Assembly: GCA_010279815.1 (NCBI GenBank)
Contig: QEOQ01000522.1
Coordinates: 220,420-284,419 of the forward strand
DNA length: 64,000 nucleotides
Source of the DNA: Brachionus plicatilis
Lineage: Eukaryota; Rotifera; Eurotatoria; Ploima; Brachionidae
Reading direction: 5' to 3'
Below, in pieces: positions 48,979-59,030 of the stretch. The position numbers were made by a program, and so were the translations under genes. Below the pieces are notes generated by a model. That model saw nothing but the letters and a program-made list of their open reading frames with translations. It was not told the origin of the DNA and did no database searches. Position 1 is the stretch's first letter; the number at the start of each line of letters is the position of its first letter.

Positions 48979-49319
48979 GGCATTGTGAATTTTGGTACAA
49001 AAAACAAAAACAAAATATTAAAAATTCAAAAGCTTAAGTTCTGAAGGACCAAAACATGTTCTGCAAATTGTAGCAGCTGATACATCCTTTGTACCACCAT
49101 TTAAAGTTGAATTGGATTTTTAATATAATATAATATCCCAAATTCAACATTTTCTGAGTTCTGCTGATTTATTGCAGAGTTTTGCAGAATCAGTATATTG
49201 GTGGTACAAAAGATGTATCAGCTGCTACAATTTACAGAACATGTTTTGGTCGTTCAGAACTTAATCTTTGGTACTTTTAATATTTTGTTTTTGTTTTTTG
49301 TACCAAATTTCACAATGCC
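48979..49319. mobile_element. MULE-type MITE, complete, 341 bp
   Basis: Long inverted arms of about 130 bp begin GGCATTGTGAATTTTGGTAC and end GTACCAAATTTCACAATGCC. The element is flanked by a perfect 9-bp target duplication GTATTAACA at 48970-48978 and 49320-49328. Long arms with a 9-bp duplication are the mark of Mutator-like elements. The arms share AAAGCTTAAGTTCTGAAGGA-like and TGTATCAGCTGCTACAA sequence with the copies near 39 kb, 44.6 kb and 58.9 kb. It has no coding capacity. Confidence 0.85.
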
Positions 49320-49328
49320 GTATTAACA

Positions 49329-49998
49329 AATGCAAACAAATTTAAATTCAAATTTTGTTTAAATACTCTTTCTGTTTTATTTTTATTATCTTTTTTTGCT
49401 AGCCTAATAAAATTATGGTGTAACAATTAATTTTGTTGATAAAAAACAGAAATTAAAAAAAAATACTCGATTTAATAAATAATTACTCAATTAGCTATAT
49501 TTTATTATATTTGTGGTAAAAAATACTATTTTTGTTAATTTTTTTACTTTTCTTATGGTATGAAAATATTAAGGCTCTTTTATTTTTTGTCTTATTAAAA
49601 GATGAGAAAAATTATTTAAAGTAAAAAAGGTGCAACAAAGTATATTGCACTTTGTTTCAGTACATTTTATTAACTTCAATTTAATTTTTGTTCAATTTGT
49701 ATTTATATTTTCCCAATACCCTATTTAACTAAAATGAAAATTTAGAGAGGAAGAAAATGGTAAACTAGATAAAATGATAATTTTTTTATTTTTTTCAAAT
49801 AAAAAAATTAAATTAATTTATCAATTTTTTTTATTTTTTTTTCAAGTCCAAGTCAAAGACTTTAGTTTTAGTGATTTTGATTTTAATTTGGGACTTTTAA
49901 CCATCGACAATAAATTTCAGACAGTTTTTTCAGTTGAGCAATGGAAAATTTTAAAGAAACTGTAACTATTAAGTTTTGTTAATTTTTTTATTAACATA
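49329..49998. other. Spacer with a partial hAT MITE
   Basis: It is AT-rich, with no gene. About 49838-49905 carries a partial hAT MITE (TCAAGTCCAAGTCAAAGAC ... TTGGGACTTTTAACC). Confidence 0.45.
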
Positions 49999-50271
49999 CT
50001 AAATGACTTTAATACTGATACCACCCGGCATTCTTTGCACGCACATAATTAAAGACAAATTCTCAATCTTGTAATAGCTCAAACATTTGTCATCATCCAT
50101 CTGTTTTCCAAATGCCAACAAACGATAGTTCTCCACTCTAATTTTACAGTTTAGGTTAATTTTATTTCTCAGATCTTTAACTGTCATTGATTTAAAAACG
50201 GTTTCATCATCAGCCACATCAATAGTTGAACGCATGTTATTTTGAGAGTAGATTTTTACTTGAAAGGACAT
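49999..50271 (-). CDS. Divergent ubiquitin-like modifier precursor
   Basis: Single-exon ORF of 90 aa. It aligns along ubiquitin: MSFQVKIYSQNN matches the first strand, TVKDLRNKI the helix start, and YRLLAFGKQMDDDKCLSYY matches the RLIFAGKQLEDGRTLSDY block, including the Lys48 position. It ends with QRMPGG followed by ISIKVI. Ubiquitin ends RLRGG, so the Gly-Gly is kept but the two residues before it differ. The six-residue extension means that the protein must be cut after Gly-Gly to become conjugatable. Its ATG lies 96 bp beyond the stop of the ubiquitin-specific protease on the same strand, so that protease is the natural candidate for processing. Conjugation is inferred. A stand-alone non-conjugated UBL is possible. 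Confidence 0.8.
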   Translation of the reverse strand: MSFQVKIYSQNNMRSTIDVADDETVFKSMTVKDLRNKINLNCKIRVENYRLLAFGKQMDDDKCLSYYKIENLSLIMCVQRMPGGISIKVI

Positions 50272-50367
50272 TCTTTCTCAAAGTGGTTAAAATAAAAATT
50301 TCAACTTTTTTTTTTTTCTAGAGATTTTTATGCCTCTTTGGATCAAAATAAGCTGAGATAAAATTTT

Positions 50368-50389
50368 TTATAAAAAATATAATAATAGC

Positions 50390-50426
<37 letters not shown>

Positions 50427-53400
50427 TACAAAGCAATGCAAGTGAAAAATTAAATCGTCTTTTTTTTTTTCGTTTACAAAAATCATATTCATGCAAACTT
50501 GATTCCGGGTTCAAACAATCTTTGCCATCACTAGATGTAGTAGATACAGTAGTGTCGCTTTTGCCATCAAGGATATATACTAAAAAAAAGGCGTTTTTCT
50601 AAAATTATTTTTTTTCAAATATAAAAGCATTTTTTTAAAAATCATTTAAATTTACAGTAACAATTGATCCGCCAATGTTGGTCACATTTTCATCGTTAAA
50701 ATTGAACCATTGCTCAGACTTGTCATTTTTTGCATGAGTAGTATCTTTTTTTTCTATTTAATAAAAATTTTCAAATTATAAAAAAAGTACAGTGGCCATT
50801 GTAAAGACTTCCAAAATGGTTTGAAACTGCCACTAGTTCATACTTTGAATATTTTTTTCTATCATTAGTGTACTTGTTCAAATCAATACTAAAATAAAAT
50901 AAAAAACATCAATTTTGATTTTAATTTATTTTTTACTTTTCAAAAAATTCAATGAACTGGTCATTTTTTGTCTTGTTGAAAAAATTGTCACATTGGAACC
51001 GATTTAGCTGAATGATGAAAATTTTCGGCAAGTTGAACAATTGAAATTGTTCTTGTGATTTGGTTTTTCTACAGCAATTTCTACAATAACTATTTATTTA
51101 TTTAAAAAAAAAAATAAAAAAAAATTAATATAATTCAAAATGATAAAACTTTTCAGGTGTATTTGTATGTATGATTTTAAAGTGTTCATTCAGGCAATCA
51201 TGCAAAGTAAGAAAGCAATCGGCATATTTTCTTTTTTTTGAAATTTGATTTTGCACCTCAGGTAAAGGCAGAACTAGGCCGTTGGATAGATCAAATTTAA
51301 CTGATACTTGATTACATTCTAGACATTGTATTTTTTCATAAGTTAATGAGTGAAAAAGTTCAGCAATGAAGCTTTGGTGAGAATTCAAGTAGCATTTCCA
51401 CAAATTTGATCCATGATTCTTTAAAAAAGTTTATTTTCATGATCAAAGATATTTTTTGGTTACCAAAATTTCATTTTGTAAATCTTTGTAATCTATATAA
51501 ACCGCTTTTAAGCTTAAAGTATCTTCAATTTTTTTGTTTTTTAATTCTTCGTGTAAAATATTGAGCACTCGGTCTAAGAATTCGTGCGAATCATTCTGGT
51601 CACAATTTGCGTACATTTCCTCATATGAAATAACACATTCCTTTATTTAAAATTAAAAAGAATGTTTTAAAAATAAAAATTTTATTTTAAAATATTTTAA
51701 GTTAAAATTTAATAAGCTTATTTTTTTGCCTGCAAGCTTTTCTTAATGGAATAAAAAATTTCAATAAAGAATATTTTTTTTAATTTTTTGACGAAAATTT
51801 TTCGTCATTTGTTAATTATTCCCATTTTTTTTTATTCCAGTAGCAATTTTTTCGAAGAATAAATTAAATACCTTTTAAAAAAAACAAATTTAAAAAATAA
51901 ATCAACCCCAATTATTTTTGATCAAATTTGCCGTTTTTACTTAAAATTGAGGAAAAAAAGCAAATTAAAGTTAAATAACAAAAATTTTCAGATAAAATAA
52001 TAATTCATCATTTTAGCAAAACGTCCCAATATAAACAGTAGTATTAAAAACGTCAATTTTTTTACATTTTTAAATATTTATCTGAGAAAATAACTATTGA
52101 GTATTAAAATGAAAGCAATAAATCGCAGAGAAATTCACTTGAATTCAAAAAACAGGTTAAATTTTTCAGTTCTAAATTTTTTAAATATCCGATAATGTTC
52201 ATTGTTTTCAGATAATAAAAATTTAATTAAAAATTTATTTTTAAAATTTGATAAATTCCTAACAAATATTCCAGAATTCAATAGACAAAATATAATTAGT
52301 TTTTAATGTCGACAAATCATTTTGATCAGTAAGGGATATCGATATCAGGCAATAAGAATTTATTTATTTTTAGCGTCATGTCAAAGTCTTTAGAAAATTT
52401 TTTAAATGAAACAGGAAATTGATCATGTAAATATTAAAATTTAAAACTAACTTGTTCATTTCTTTTCCTCGACTTTTCCTTTCCTCACTGGAAGAGTTGG
52501 AGAAGAGTCCAGGAACAAAATACGTACAAGTTAGTTTTAATTTGTACTGTATCTTTAAGCCAATGCATGTTTTTTGTTTTAAATAAATAATCGAAAGGTC
52601 TTTTTTTTCAGATTTAAATAAATTAGTTTGAGCATAATTGAAAATTTATTTTTTAAAACAAAAGTTTTGGTGTTTTTCTGTAGATAAAATTATAGTAAAT
52701 GGCTAAGGAAATATTTCTGGGATTGCTGAATCATTGACTCTTAACAAGACCATTATCATGACAAATCAGAAAAAAAAAACCGACCAAGGCTTTAATTTTT
52801 TTTTGAAAAAAAAAGTCCGGACCTAGACTTTTTTTTTTTTTTAAAGTCCAAGTTTTTTTTTTTTTAGAATATAAAAATAAAAAATCCATTTTTCCTTTTT
52901 TTACAAAAATTAAAATTTACGTTCATTTTCGTCAAAAAATTCAATCAAATTTTAATTTTTTTCCTTTTTCAAAAATTCTAAAAATAATTTTTTTCATTAA
53001 AATCCGTTTTTCTTCGAGAAATTTTGGAATTTTTTTTTAATTGAATTTTACAAGAATTATCGATAATTTACGAAAATTATCGTTATTTTACGAAAAATAC
53101 CCTTTTTTAGATACCATACCATATTTTACGGTAAATATGGTAAAATATCGTGAAATTACCATAATTTACGTAAAATATGGTGAATTCAAGGTATCGTAGC
53201 AGCACTGAAATAAAAAAATAATTTCAGAAGAGTACTAATTTTTCTCTGATATTGAATAGAAGAGATTTTTTCACAGATCAGAGGAAGGCTATTTGGGTCT
53301 TGTACCATTCGTGTCTGATTGGTGGACAATGACCATTATCATGAAAAATCAGAGAGAAAAAACCGACCAAAGACTTTAATTTTTTTTCAAAAATAAAGTC

Positions 53401-54537
53401 CGGACTTAGACTTTTTTTTTTTTAAGTCCAAGTTTTTTTTTTTTAATTTTCATTCAAAGTCCAAAACCTGGCTTTAAAATTTTGAATACTGAAGAAGAAA
53501 TTTATGCAAAAATTGCAAGAAAATTCTGATATATGGCAAATCTTTTGCATTAGACACCCCAAGAGTATATAAATTTTTTGATATGAAGCCTGATCTAGCA
53601 AATTTTAAAACTTGGACTCGGACTTTTTTTCAAAAAAAAAATTTTAAATCAGGATTTGGATTTTTTTTGGGACTTTTAAACAACTCTGCTTAATAATAAA
53701 TAGAATATAATAATAAAAAATCGATTTTTCCTTTTTTCATCTTTTTTTACAAAAATTTACCGAAATTTACGTTCATTTTCGTCAAAAAATTCAATCAAAT
53801 TTTAATTTTTTTCCTTTTTCAAAAATTCTAAAAAAAATTTTTTTCATGAAAATCGTTTTTTTTCGAGAAATTTTGGAATTTTTTTATCACTGAATTTTAC
53901 AATAATTATCTTTATTTTATGAAAAATACCCTTTTTTAGATTACCATATTTTACGTAAAATATGGTGAATTCAAGGTATCGCAGCAGCACTGTAATAAAA
54001 AAATAATTTCAGAAGAGTGCTAATTTTTCTCTGATATTGAATAGAAGAGATTTTTTCACAGATCAGAGGAAGGCTATTTTTTTTATATCAAATTTTAAAT
54101 TTAAAAAGTTTTCAATTATTTTACCCTTAAAAGAGAAGGTGTAATGGCTAATGAATTCTTTGACCATAAATTTTTGAACAAATCACTTAAATGTTTTGAT
54201 AAACTATTGTCATAATTAGCTACAGAGCTAAAATCGGCTGCAATAAAATGGTCTCTAAACTCGGGAATATTGCTTAAGCACTAAAAAAGAATTAAAAAAT
54301 TTTGTTTAAAAAAATATATTAAAAGTAATTTACTTGAAGTGCTGAATTCATAAAACACGTGTTTCCAAGATTAGCCAAACCATTTGTGCCAGGAATTTTA
54401 TTTTTTTCAAATTCCAATACACTCCGATCAATATCACTTAATTCATTTTTTTTAGGCAAAATTTAATTTTTTTCTAAATCATACATTTTGCCATAGATTG
54501 GATTATTTCTATTTGCTTTTGAGCGTTTTCTCTTCAT
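50368..54537 (-). CDS. Ubiquitin-specific protease (C19) with poly-Leu tail anchor
   Basis: Nine exons rebuilt by hand: 54537-54485, 54436-54334, 54280-54125, 51640-51464, 51418-51150, 51089-50937, 50888-50791, 50744-50656, 50598-50368. The sum is 1329 nt, 442 aa, with every phase consistent. USP boxes in order: Cys box GLANLGNTCFMNSALQ, CDQNDSHEFLDRVLN (QQDxHEFL equivalent), finger pair CLEC and later CRNC, FIIQLNRF (LKRF equivalent), SNHFGSLYNGHYTTHAKN (His box), WFNFND, and a closing NAFFLVYIL. A C-terminal extension ends in a basic stretch (CKRKKKRR), then FNFSLALLCN plus 15 leucines and YFL, a likely tail anchor. Intron 3 (about 2.5 kb) holds repeats. Intron 1 is only 48 nt and contains a TAA. 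If it is not spliced, the gene would be broken. The start is 131 bp from the divergent RBR gene. Confidence 0.82.
50381..50424. repeat. (TTA)n microsatellite coding for leucines
   Basis: On the minus strand there are eleven TTA codons in a row followed by TTG, CTA, TTA and TTA. All are in frame with the last USP exon and encode 15 leucines. The repeat is likely to vary in length between individuals, always in steps of whole codons. Confidence 0.85.
52430..52549. mobile_element. Tc1/mariner-type MITE, second copy
   Basis: It shares TTCTTTTCCTCGACTTTTCC and the GGAAGAGTTGGAGAAGAG centre with the copy at 16397-16523 and ends TTTGTACTG before TA. The left tip has diverged. It lies in intron 3 of the USP gene. 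Confidence 0.6.
52748..54080. repeat. Tandem segmental duplication inside USP intron 3
   Basis: Unit 1 (52748-53294) and unit 2 (53331-54080) share GACCATTATCATGA, AACCGACCAA, TTCATTTTCGTCAAAAAATT, GGTGAATTCAAGGTATCG, and the closing ACAGATCAGAGGAAGGCTAT. Unit 2 is longer because it keeps the centre of a hAT MITE (53380-53688) that is reduced in unit 1 (52782-52865). Confidence 0.75.
53380..53688. mobile_element. hAT MITE with full centre (copy C)
   Basis: The centre matches copy B at 17735-17890 closely (GAATACTGAAGAAGAAATTT ... GATATGAAGCCTGATC) and the right end AAACAACTCTG is intact. The left end is altered, so no target duplication is readable. Confidence 0.65.
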
Positions 54538-54668
54538 TTCTAAAAAATTCAAAATAAATTTCACTCCAATTCTAAGCATTCAATTTTATATTTATTGACT
54601 AAGGATAAGTCGAATATGTAAAAATAGATTTTTGAATTTATATGAATTTATTTTTGGAAAAATTTAAA
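54538..54668. promoter_or_regulatory. Shared divergent promoter of the USP and RBR genes
   Basis: Only 131 bp separate the USP start (minus) from the RBR start (plus), so both promoters and 5' UTRs must lie here. The stretch is AT-rich, with ATTGACTAAGGATAAGTCG near its middle. No defined regulatory motif can be assigned. Confidence 0.5.
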
Positions 54669-55427
54669 ATGGCTGAAAAATTTTATGATCCAAAAATCCA
54701 CAAAAATTTGAATTTGTCTAAAAAAAGCGATGAAATAGCTCATTTAGACATTGGCGAATATACAGCTCTACTTTCATGTGGACATGCTTGTGATCCAAAT
54801 TCTCTCACTGGATGGTGTGAATCAATTCTAAATGATGGAAGGACAAACTTTACATGTCCAGTTAAAGACTGTAATCAAGAGTGGTCCTATGATGAAGTAA
54901 GACGAGTTGCCTTGTTGACCCAGGACGAAAGACTTGATTTTGAAACTAAATTGTACAACAACTTTGCCAATAGTGGTTGTATCAAGCCATGTCCAAAGTG
55001 TGAAAAATTTATTCTAAGAGAAGATAGTAATAATAAAATTCAATGTTTAAATTGTAGCAATAAGCGTCAAATTTTCCATTTTTGTTGGCAATGTGAACAG
55101 AAATGGTTGGACATGGGTTCAAATGTAAGATGTGGAAATAATGTTTGCCATAGTTATGAAGAAGAAGCTTTGAAAAATTGTGAATTCATTTATTTGGCTA
55201 GTTGTCCAAAATTGGGGAAGATTCCGAGTGTTAGAGCTTGTCCATCATGTGATAAACTTTTGGAACACGATGGACATGGTTGTAAGAACATAACTTGTAA
55301 CAAATGCCAAGTCGAGTTTTGTTTTGCATGTTTAGAAACAACAAAAGTATGTCAAAGGTTAAAAAATGGATACTATGATGAATGTTTAAAGCCAATAGCT
55401 CCTATCCAGACCAGAAGTCTTAATTAA
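54669..55427 (+). CDS. RBR-type E3 ubiquitin/UBL ligase
   Basis: Single-exon gene. I chose the ATG at 54669 (AAAATGG context, MAEKFYDP), giving 252 aa; an in-frame ATG at 54642 would add nine residues. A RING1-like region keeps LSCGHACDPNSLTGWC and CPVKDCNQEWSY but lacks the first Cys pair of a classical RING. An IBR zinc region follows (KPCPKCEKFI, CLNCSN, FHFCWQCEQKW, CGNNVCH). RING2 is complete: RACPSCDKLLEHDGHGCKNI then CNKCQVEFCFACLE. The Cys of HGC aligns with the catalytic Cys of RBR ligases such as Parkin, so the enzyme should form a thioester with its modifier. No UBA, Ariadne or other targeting domain is present. Its head-to-head USP neighbour and the nearby UBL suggest that it may act with that UBL. 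Confidence 0.83.
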   Translation: MAEKFYDPKIHKNLNLSKKSDEIAHLDIGEYTALLSCGHACDPNSLTGWCESILNDGRTNFTCPVKDCNQEWSYDEVRRVALLTQDERLDFETKLYNNFANSGCIKPCPKCEKFILREDSNNKIQCLNCSNKRQIFHFCWQCEQKWLDMGSNVRCGNNVCHSYEEEALKNCEFIYLASCPKLGKIPSVRACPSCDKLLEHDGHGCKNITCNKCQVEFCFACLETTKVCQRLKNGYYDECLKPIAPIQTRSLN

Positions 55428-57085
55428 ATGAAGAAAAAGTTTCAATTTTTTAAATAAAATAAAATTGTTCTAAAAAATTTTTTTTTTTTTTTTTTTAAAT
55501 TAATTTTAGACACTAACGAGAAGTCTCATTTATCAACCTAGCAAGAATATGTTTATTAGTGCATGCAATCACTTTTTAAAGCTCGAATTTCATTTTTATG
55601 TAGATTTGCGTATTTTTAGTGAATTCTAATAATTTTTCCAAGACTATCCCTAAAATACGGACTCAAAACATTTGTAATTTTAGATTATTTTTGCAGCAAA
55701 TTTCAAAAAAAAATATTTCTAAAAATTATTTTTTAATCGAAAAAAAAATCTCTGCAAATAAAAATATCATTAAAAAAGAATGATCTAACGCTAATAACAG
55801 ATTGTATAAAACATAAATGAAATTTTAATTTATAAAGGGAAAACTAAAAAATGGACTAAATTCAAATTAATTGACTTAAAAAAAATAAAATTTTAATTGA
55901 CTTAATTTGAATTTATGATAAAATATTAAAGATTTAAAAATACTTTTTAAAGATATTCTAGCTTGCAGGCAAGTTATGGTCAATTTGGAGCATAGCTACA
56001 GATAAATTTTTAATCATTCTTTTTATTTCAGTTTTAATGTTTAAGAGTATTTCTTGGAAAAGATCTTTTATTTGTTTTTCATTTTTAATTTTGTTTTAAA
56101 TTTTCAAAAGTCAATTATTTTATTAAAGAAAAATCACGAGATTATACATACAGAACCAGAGTTGTTTTAAAAGTCACAAGTCTCAAGTCAAGTCCAAGTC
56201 ATGACTTTAAAAAAAACAAATTTGGGGCTTTTAAAAAACAAACATAACACATAATAAATTTTAGCTTCCATTTGAATTTGTTAACTTGTACGCAAACTTA
56301 TCTTTTAAATTTGTGAAAATAAATGTAATTTTCAAAAAAGCAATTTTATCAAAATACTTTTATCAATCAAAGATAAAATTACTGTTTAAAATTTTATTTT
56401 AACTTTATAGCTATATTTATGGTGTGATCTTTTTCAGTAGTTTAACAAAAGTTTTTGAAATTTTGTCATAATGTCAAGGCTATTATAAAATGTATTTTTT
56501 CAAGTGTTTCTAGATTAAATAAAAAAAAAACCTTTTTAGCTCAAACAATATTTCGAAAAATACCTTTTTACAATATCTAGGCGATAGTTGATAAAACCTT
56601 TTGTTTCTATTCACGAATAAAACAAATCATCACTCTGAGCCATTGTATTAATTCTTTAGATAAAATAAAATATTTTTGCATTGCAAACTGAGTATTTATC
56701 TAAACTATTATTCACTTTGTGATAAACTAATTTAAAAAAATCAAAAGAAAAATACATTTAAATAATGCATTTTTCTTTAAAGCAAAATTAAATGCGCAAT
56801 TTTTAAAATAAATTAGTTGAATTTTAATGATTTTTTTCCCGCTAATAATCAGATGTTTAACTAAAGGCTCAACCAAAATAAGATTTTTTAAATTTTACAT
56901 ATTAATAGTAGTAACTTGAGGTTCAATGACTTTTCTGAAATTTAAAAAAATTAAATTGAACTGTATAATTTTTAATAATTGTTACTTTACTCCCAATCAT
57001 CAAACGAATTTGACAGTTTTAAGAAATTAATTGCTTTTTTCTTGGTTTGGTTGTAGTGTTGATAATCGACTCCAATCGATTGATA
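55428..57085. other. Gene-free DNA with a partial hAT MITE
   Basis: A left-end hAT MITE fragment starts CAGAGTTGTTTTAAAAGTC at 56159 and runs to about 56232. Nothing else can be supported in this AT-rich stretch. Confidence 0.45.
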
Positions 57086-57089
57086 AAAT

Positions 57090-58035
57090 AATAATGATAA
57101 ATAAAGATACAATAATAACAAAGAGTAACTACAGTAAATGACCCACGTCTGGTCATTTACGAAGCTTAGAGACAGTAGACTCCAAGCTATGGTAGCTTAT
57201 ATTGTTTGCGCTTTGTCAAACTTGTTTTTAAAAGCATTAACTGTTCTGGATTCACAAATTTGTGTTGGCAGTTTGTTCCATCCTTTCACTACTCTATTTG
57301 TGAAAATGAGTTTGCAGGCATGTTTGGATGAAACCAATTTATTTTATTGTAGCCCCTGACGAATTTGAACATCTGTATCATGTCTCCTCTTTCTCTCCTA
57401 TAAGACAATTTTTGCAGCCTAAGTTTTCTTAGTCTCTCTTCATACGTCATATGTCTGAGATGATGTATTGACTTCGTGGCCCTTCTTTGTAACATTTCAA
57501 GACACTTGATATCCTTGCTATTGTAAGGACACCACGTTTGTACAGCGGTCTTACATAAGGTCTTACATAAGTCTTGTACAGTGAGGTGAGCATTTTAATA
57601 TTCATTGATTTAAATGTTTTGTGGACTGTAGCAAGTGCTGTGTTGCCCCTCATTGCTGTTATTCTACATTGATCGTCTCACTTAAGATTGGACTTCATTT
57701 GGACTCCGAGATTTCTTTCCGAAATTGATTCATCAAGAATATGCACAATTCCAGATACTGGGTCGCTCATGTTGTATGAGTCGACTTGAGCATTATTTTT
57801 TTTTTTTAATAATCAGCTTTTCGCATTACCTTGCATTTATCAAAATTGAAGACCATCCGCCACTCAGTTGTCCATTCGATCAATTAATTCAAGTCATCTT
57901 GCAGCATCTTTCTATCAAGATTGTTCTTGATAATTGCTATTAGTTTGCTATCATCGGCGAACAGCTTGCATAAGTGATGAAGCTTTTCTGGCATATCATT
58001 AATATATATTAAGAAAAGTAGTGGTCCCAAAGTAT
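57090..58035 (-). pseudogene. LINE RT fragment, 5'-truncated
   Basis: Minus-strand order: GPLLFLIYINDMPEKLHHLC and LFADDSKLIAIIKNN (about 58030-57920), MVFNFDKCKVMR, SERNLGVQMKSNL-like block, MRGNTALATVHKTFKSMNIK, LYKTYVRPYV, QRRATKSIHHLRHMTYEERL, YRRERGDMIQMFKFV and NKINWFHPN. It is the same CR1/Jockey-like type as the pieces at 46.3 and 48 kb, but a different copy. Stops (for example in the YVRP...PLYKRG part, where a duplication of YVRP occurs) show decay. The abrupt left limit near 58040 is a normal 5' truncation. Confidence 0.75.
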
Positions 58036-58039
58036 ATAA

Positions 58040-58928
58040 TAATATAATAATCGATTAAAAAAAATTAGTCGATTTAAAGTTAGTCGATTTTTGAATCGAT
58101 TTTTGATAATCGATTGCCAACTTTATTTGCTTGTTATCTAATAAATCATTAATAATTCTGAAACAAAATCTAAATTTGAATTACAAGTAAGCCTTTTAAC
58201 TTTTATCAGTTAATTAAAAATATTGTACAGTGAAAATTATTTTATCCTGATTAAAATGAGCTATAGTTTATTTTCATTAGAGATTTTTTGTTGGAAGGGT
58301 AAAACTTAATGCTGTTCGAAGACCCTTAATCATTGAATCCATATGATCATTTCATATGATAAGAGTGAGTAGCAAATATGCGACCAAAATTGTTTGAAAA
58401 CATTGTGAATCTAATTCAAGAAGTAAATATGGATGCTAAGCGAATTCTGCTGGAAAAATATTCAAAAAGCTGTCAATAGCTAACAAAAAGATTTAGTGAA
58501 AATTCAAATTTGGTGGAAAGAAGAAAAAGAGGTGATCCAATTCAATTATACAAGTTCATGCATGAATTTGAATTCTTTTATATTTTTTTTAAAGAAAAAA
58601 ATATGAAATAAAAAAATTTTCTAAAATTTTTATTTAAATTTTCAAAGTGGCTAAAAACTAAATAAAAACTTAGATTCGATTTAATGAGTGTGCAAAATTT
58701 CAAGTCATTATATTAACATCATCAAGTGATATTTAAAAAATGACGAATTTTTTCACTTCCAATTTTTTTACAAAAAGTTTTCGAGGTTTTTTCAGCATAA
58801 ATTCTGCAAAAATTATCTGAAAAAAATAATAATGATGAAAATCAATTTAATCTTGTTTTGATCATGATAAAAATTATCTATAAAAATATTCATCGAAATA
58901 GCATTCTAAATTCAATAACCGCTGAGGA
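58040..58928. other. Intergenic DNA
   Basis: AT-rich. About 58520-58560 (ERRKRGDPIQLYKF in one frame) is one more tiny LINE scrap. There is no gene. Confidence 0.4.
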
Positions 58929-59030
58929 GGCATTGTGAAATTTCATGCAAATCTTCCAATACAAAAATAAAAAAATTTTATAACTTTTGTTCTAAGAGTC
59001 AAAAACTTGTTCTGTAAATGGAAAATAGTG
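58929..59030. mobile_element. Decayed arm of the MULE-type MITE
   Basis: It starts GGCATTGTGAAATTTCATGC and later reads TTGTTCTGTAAATGG, parallel to the left arm of the element at 48979-49319 but strongly diverged. Confidence 0.4.
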
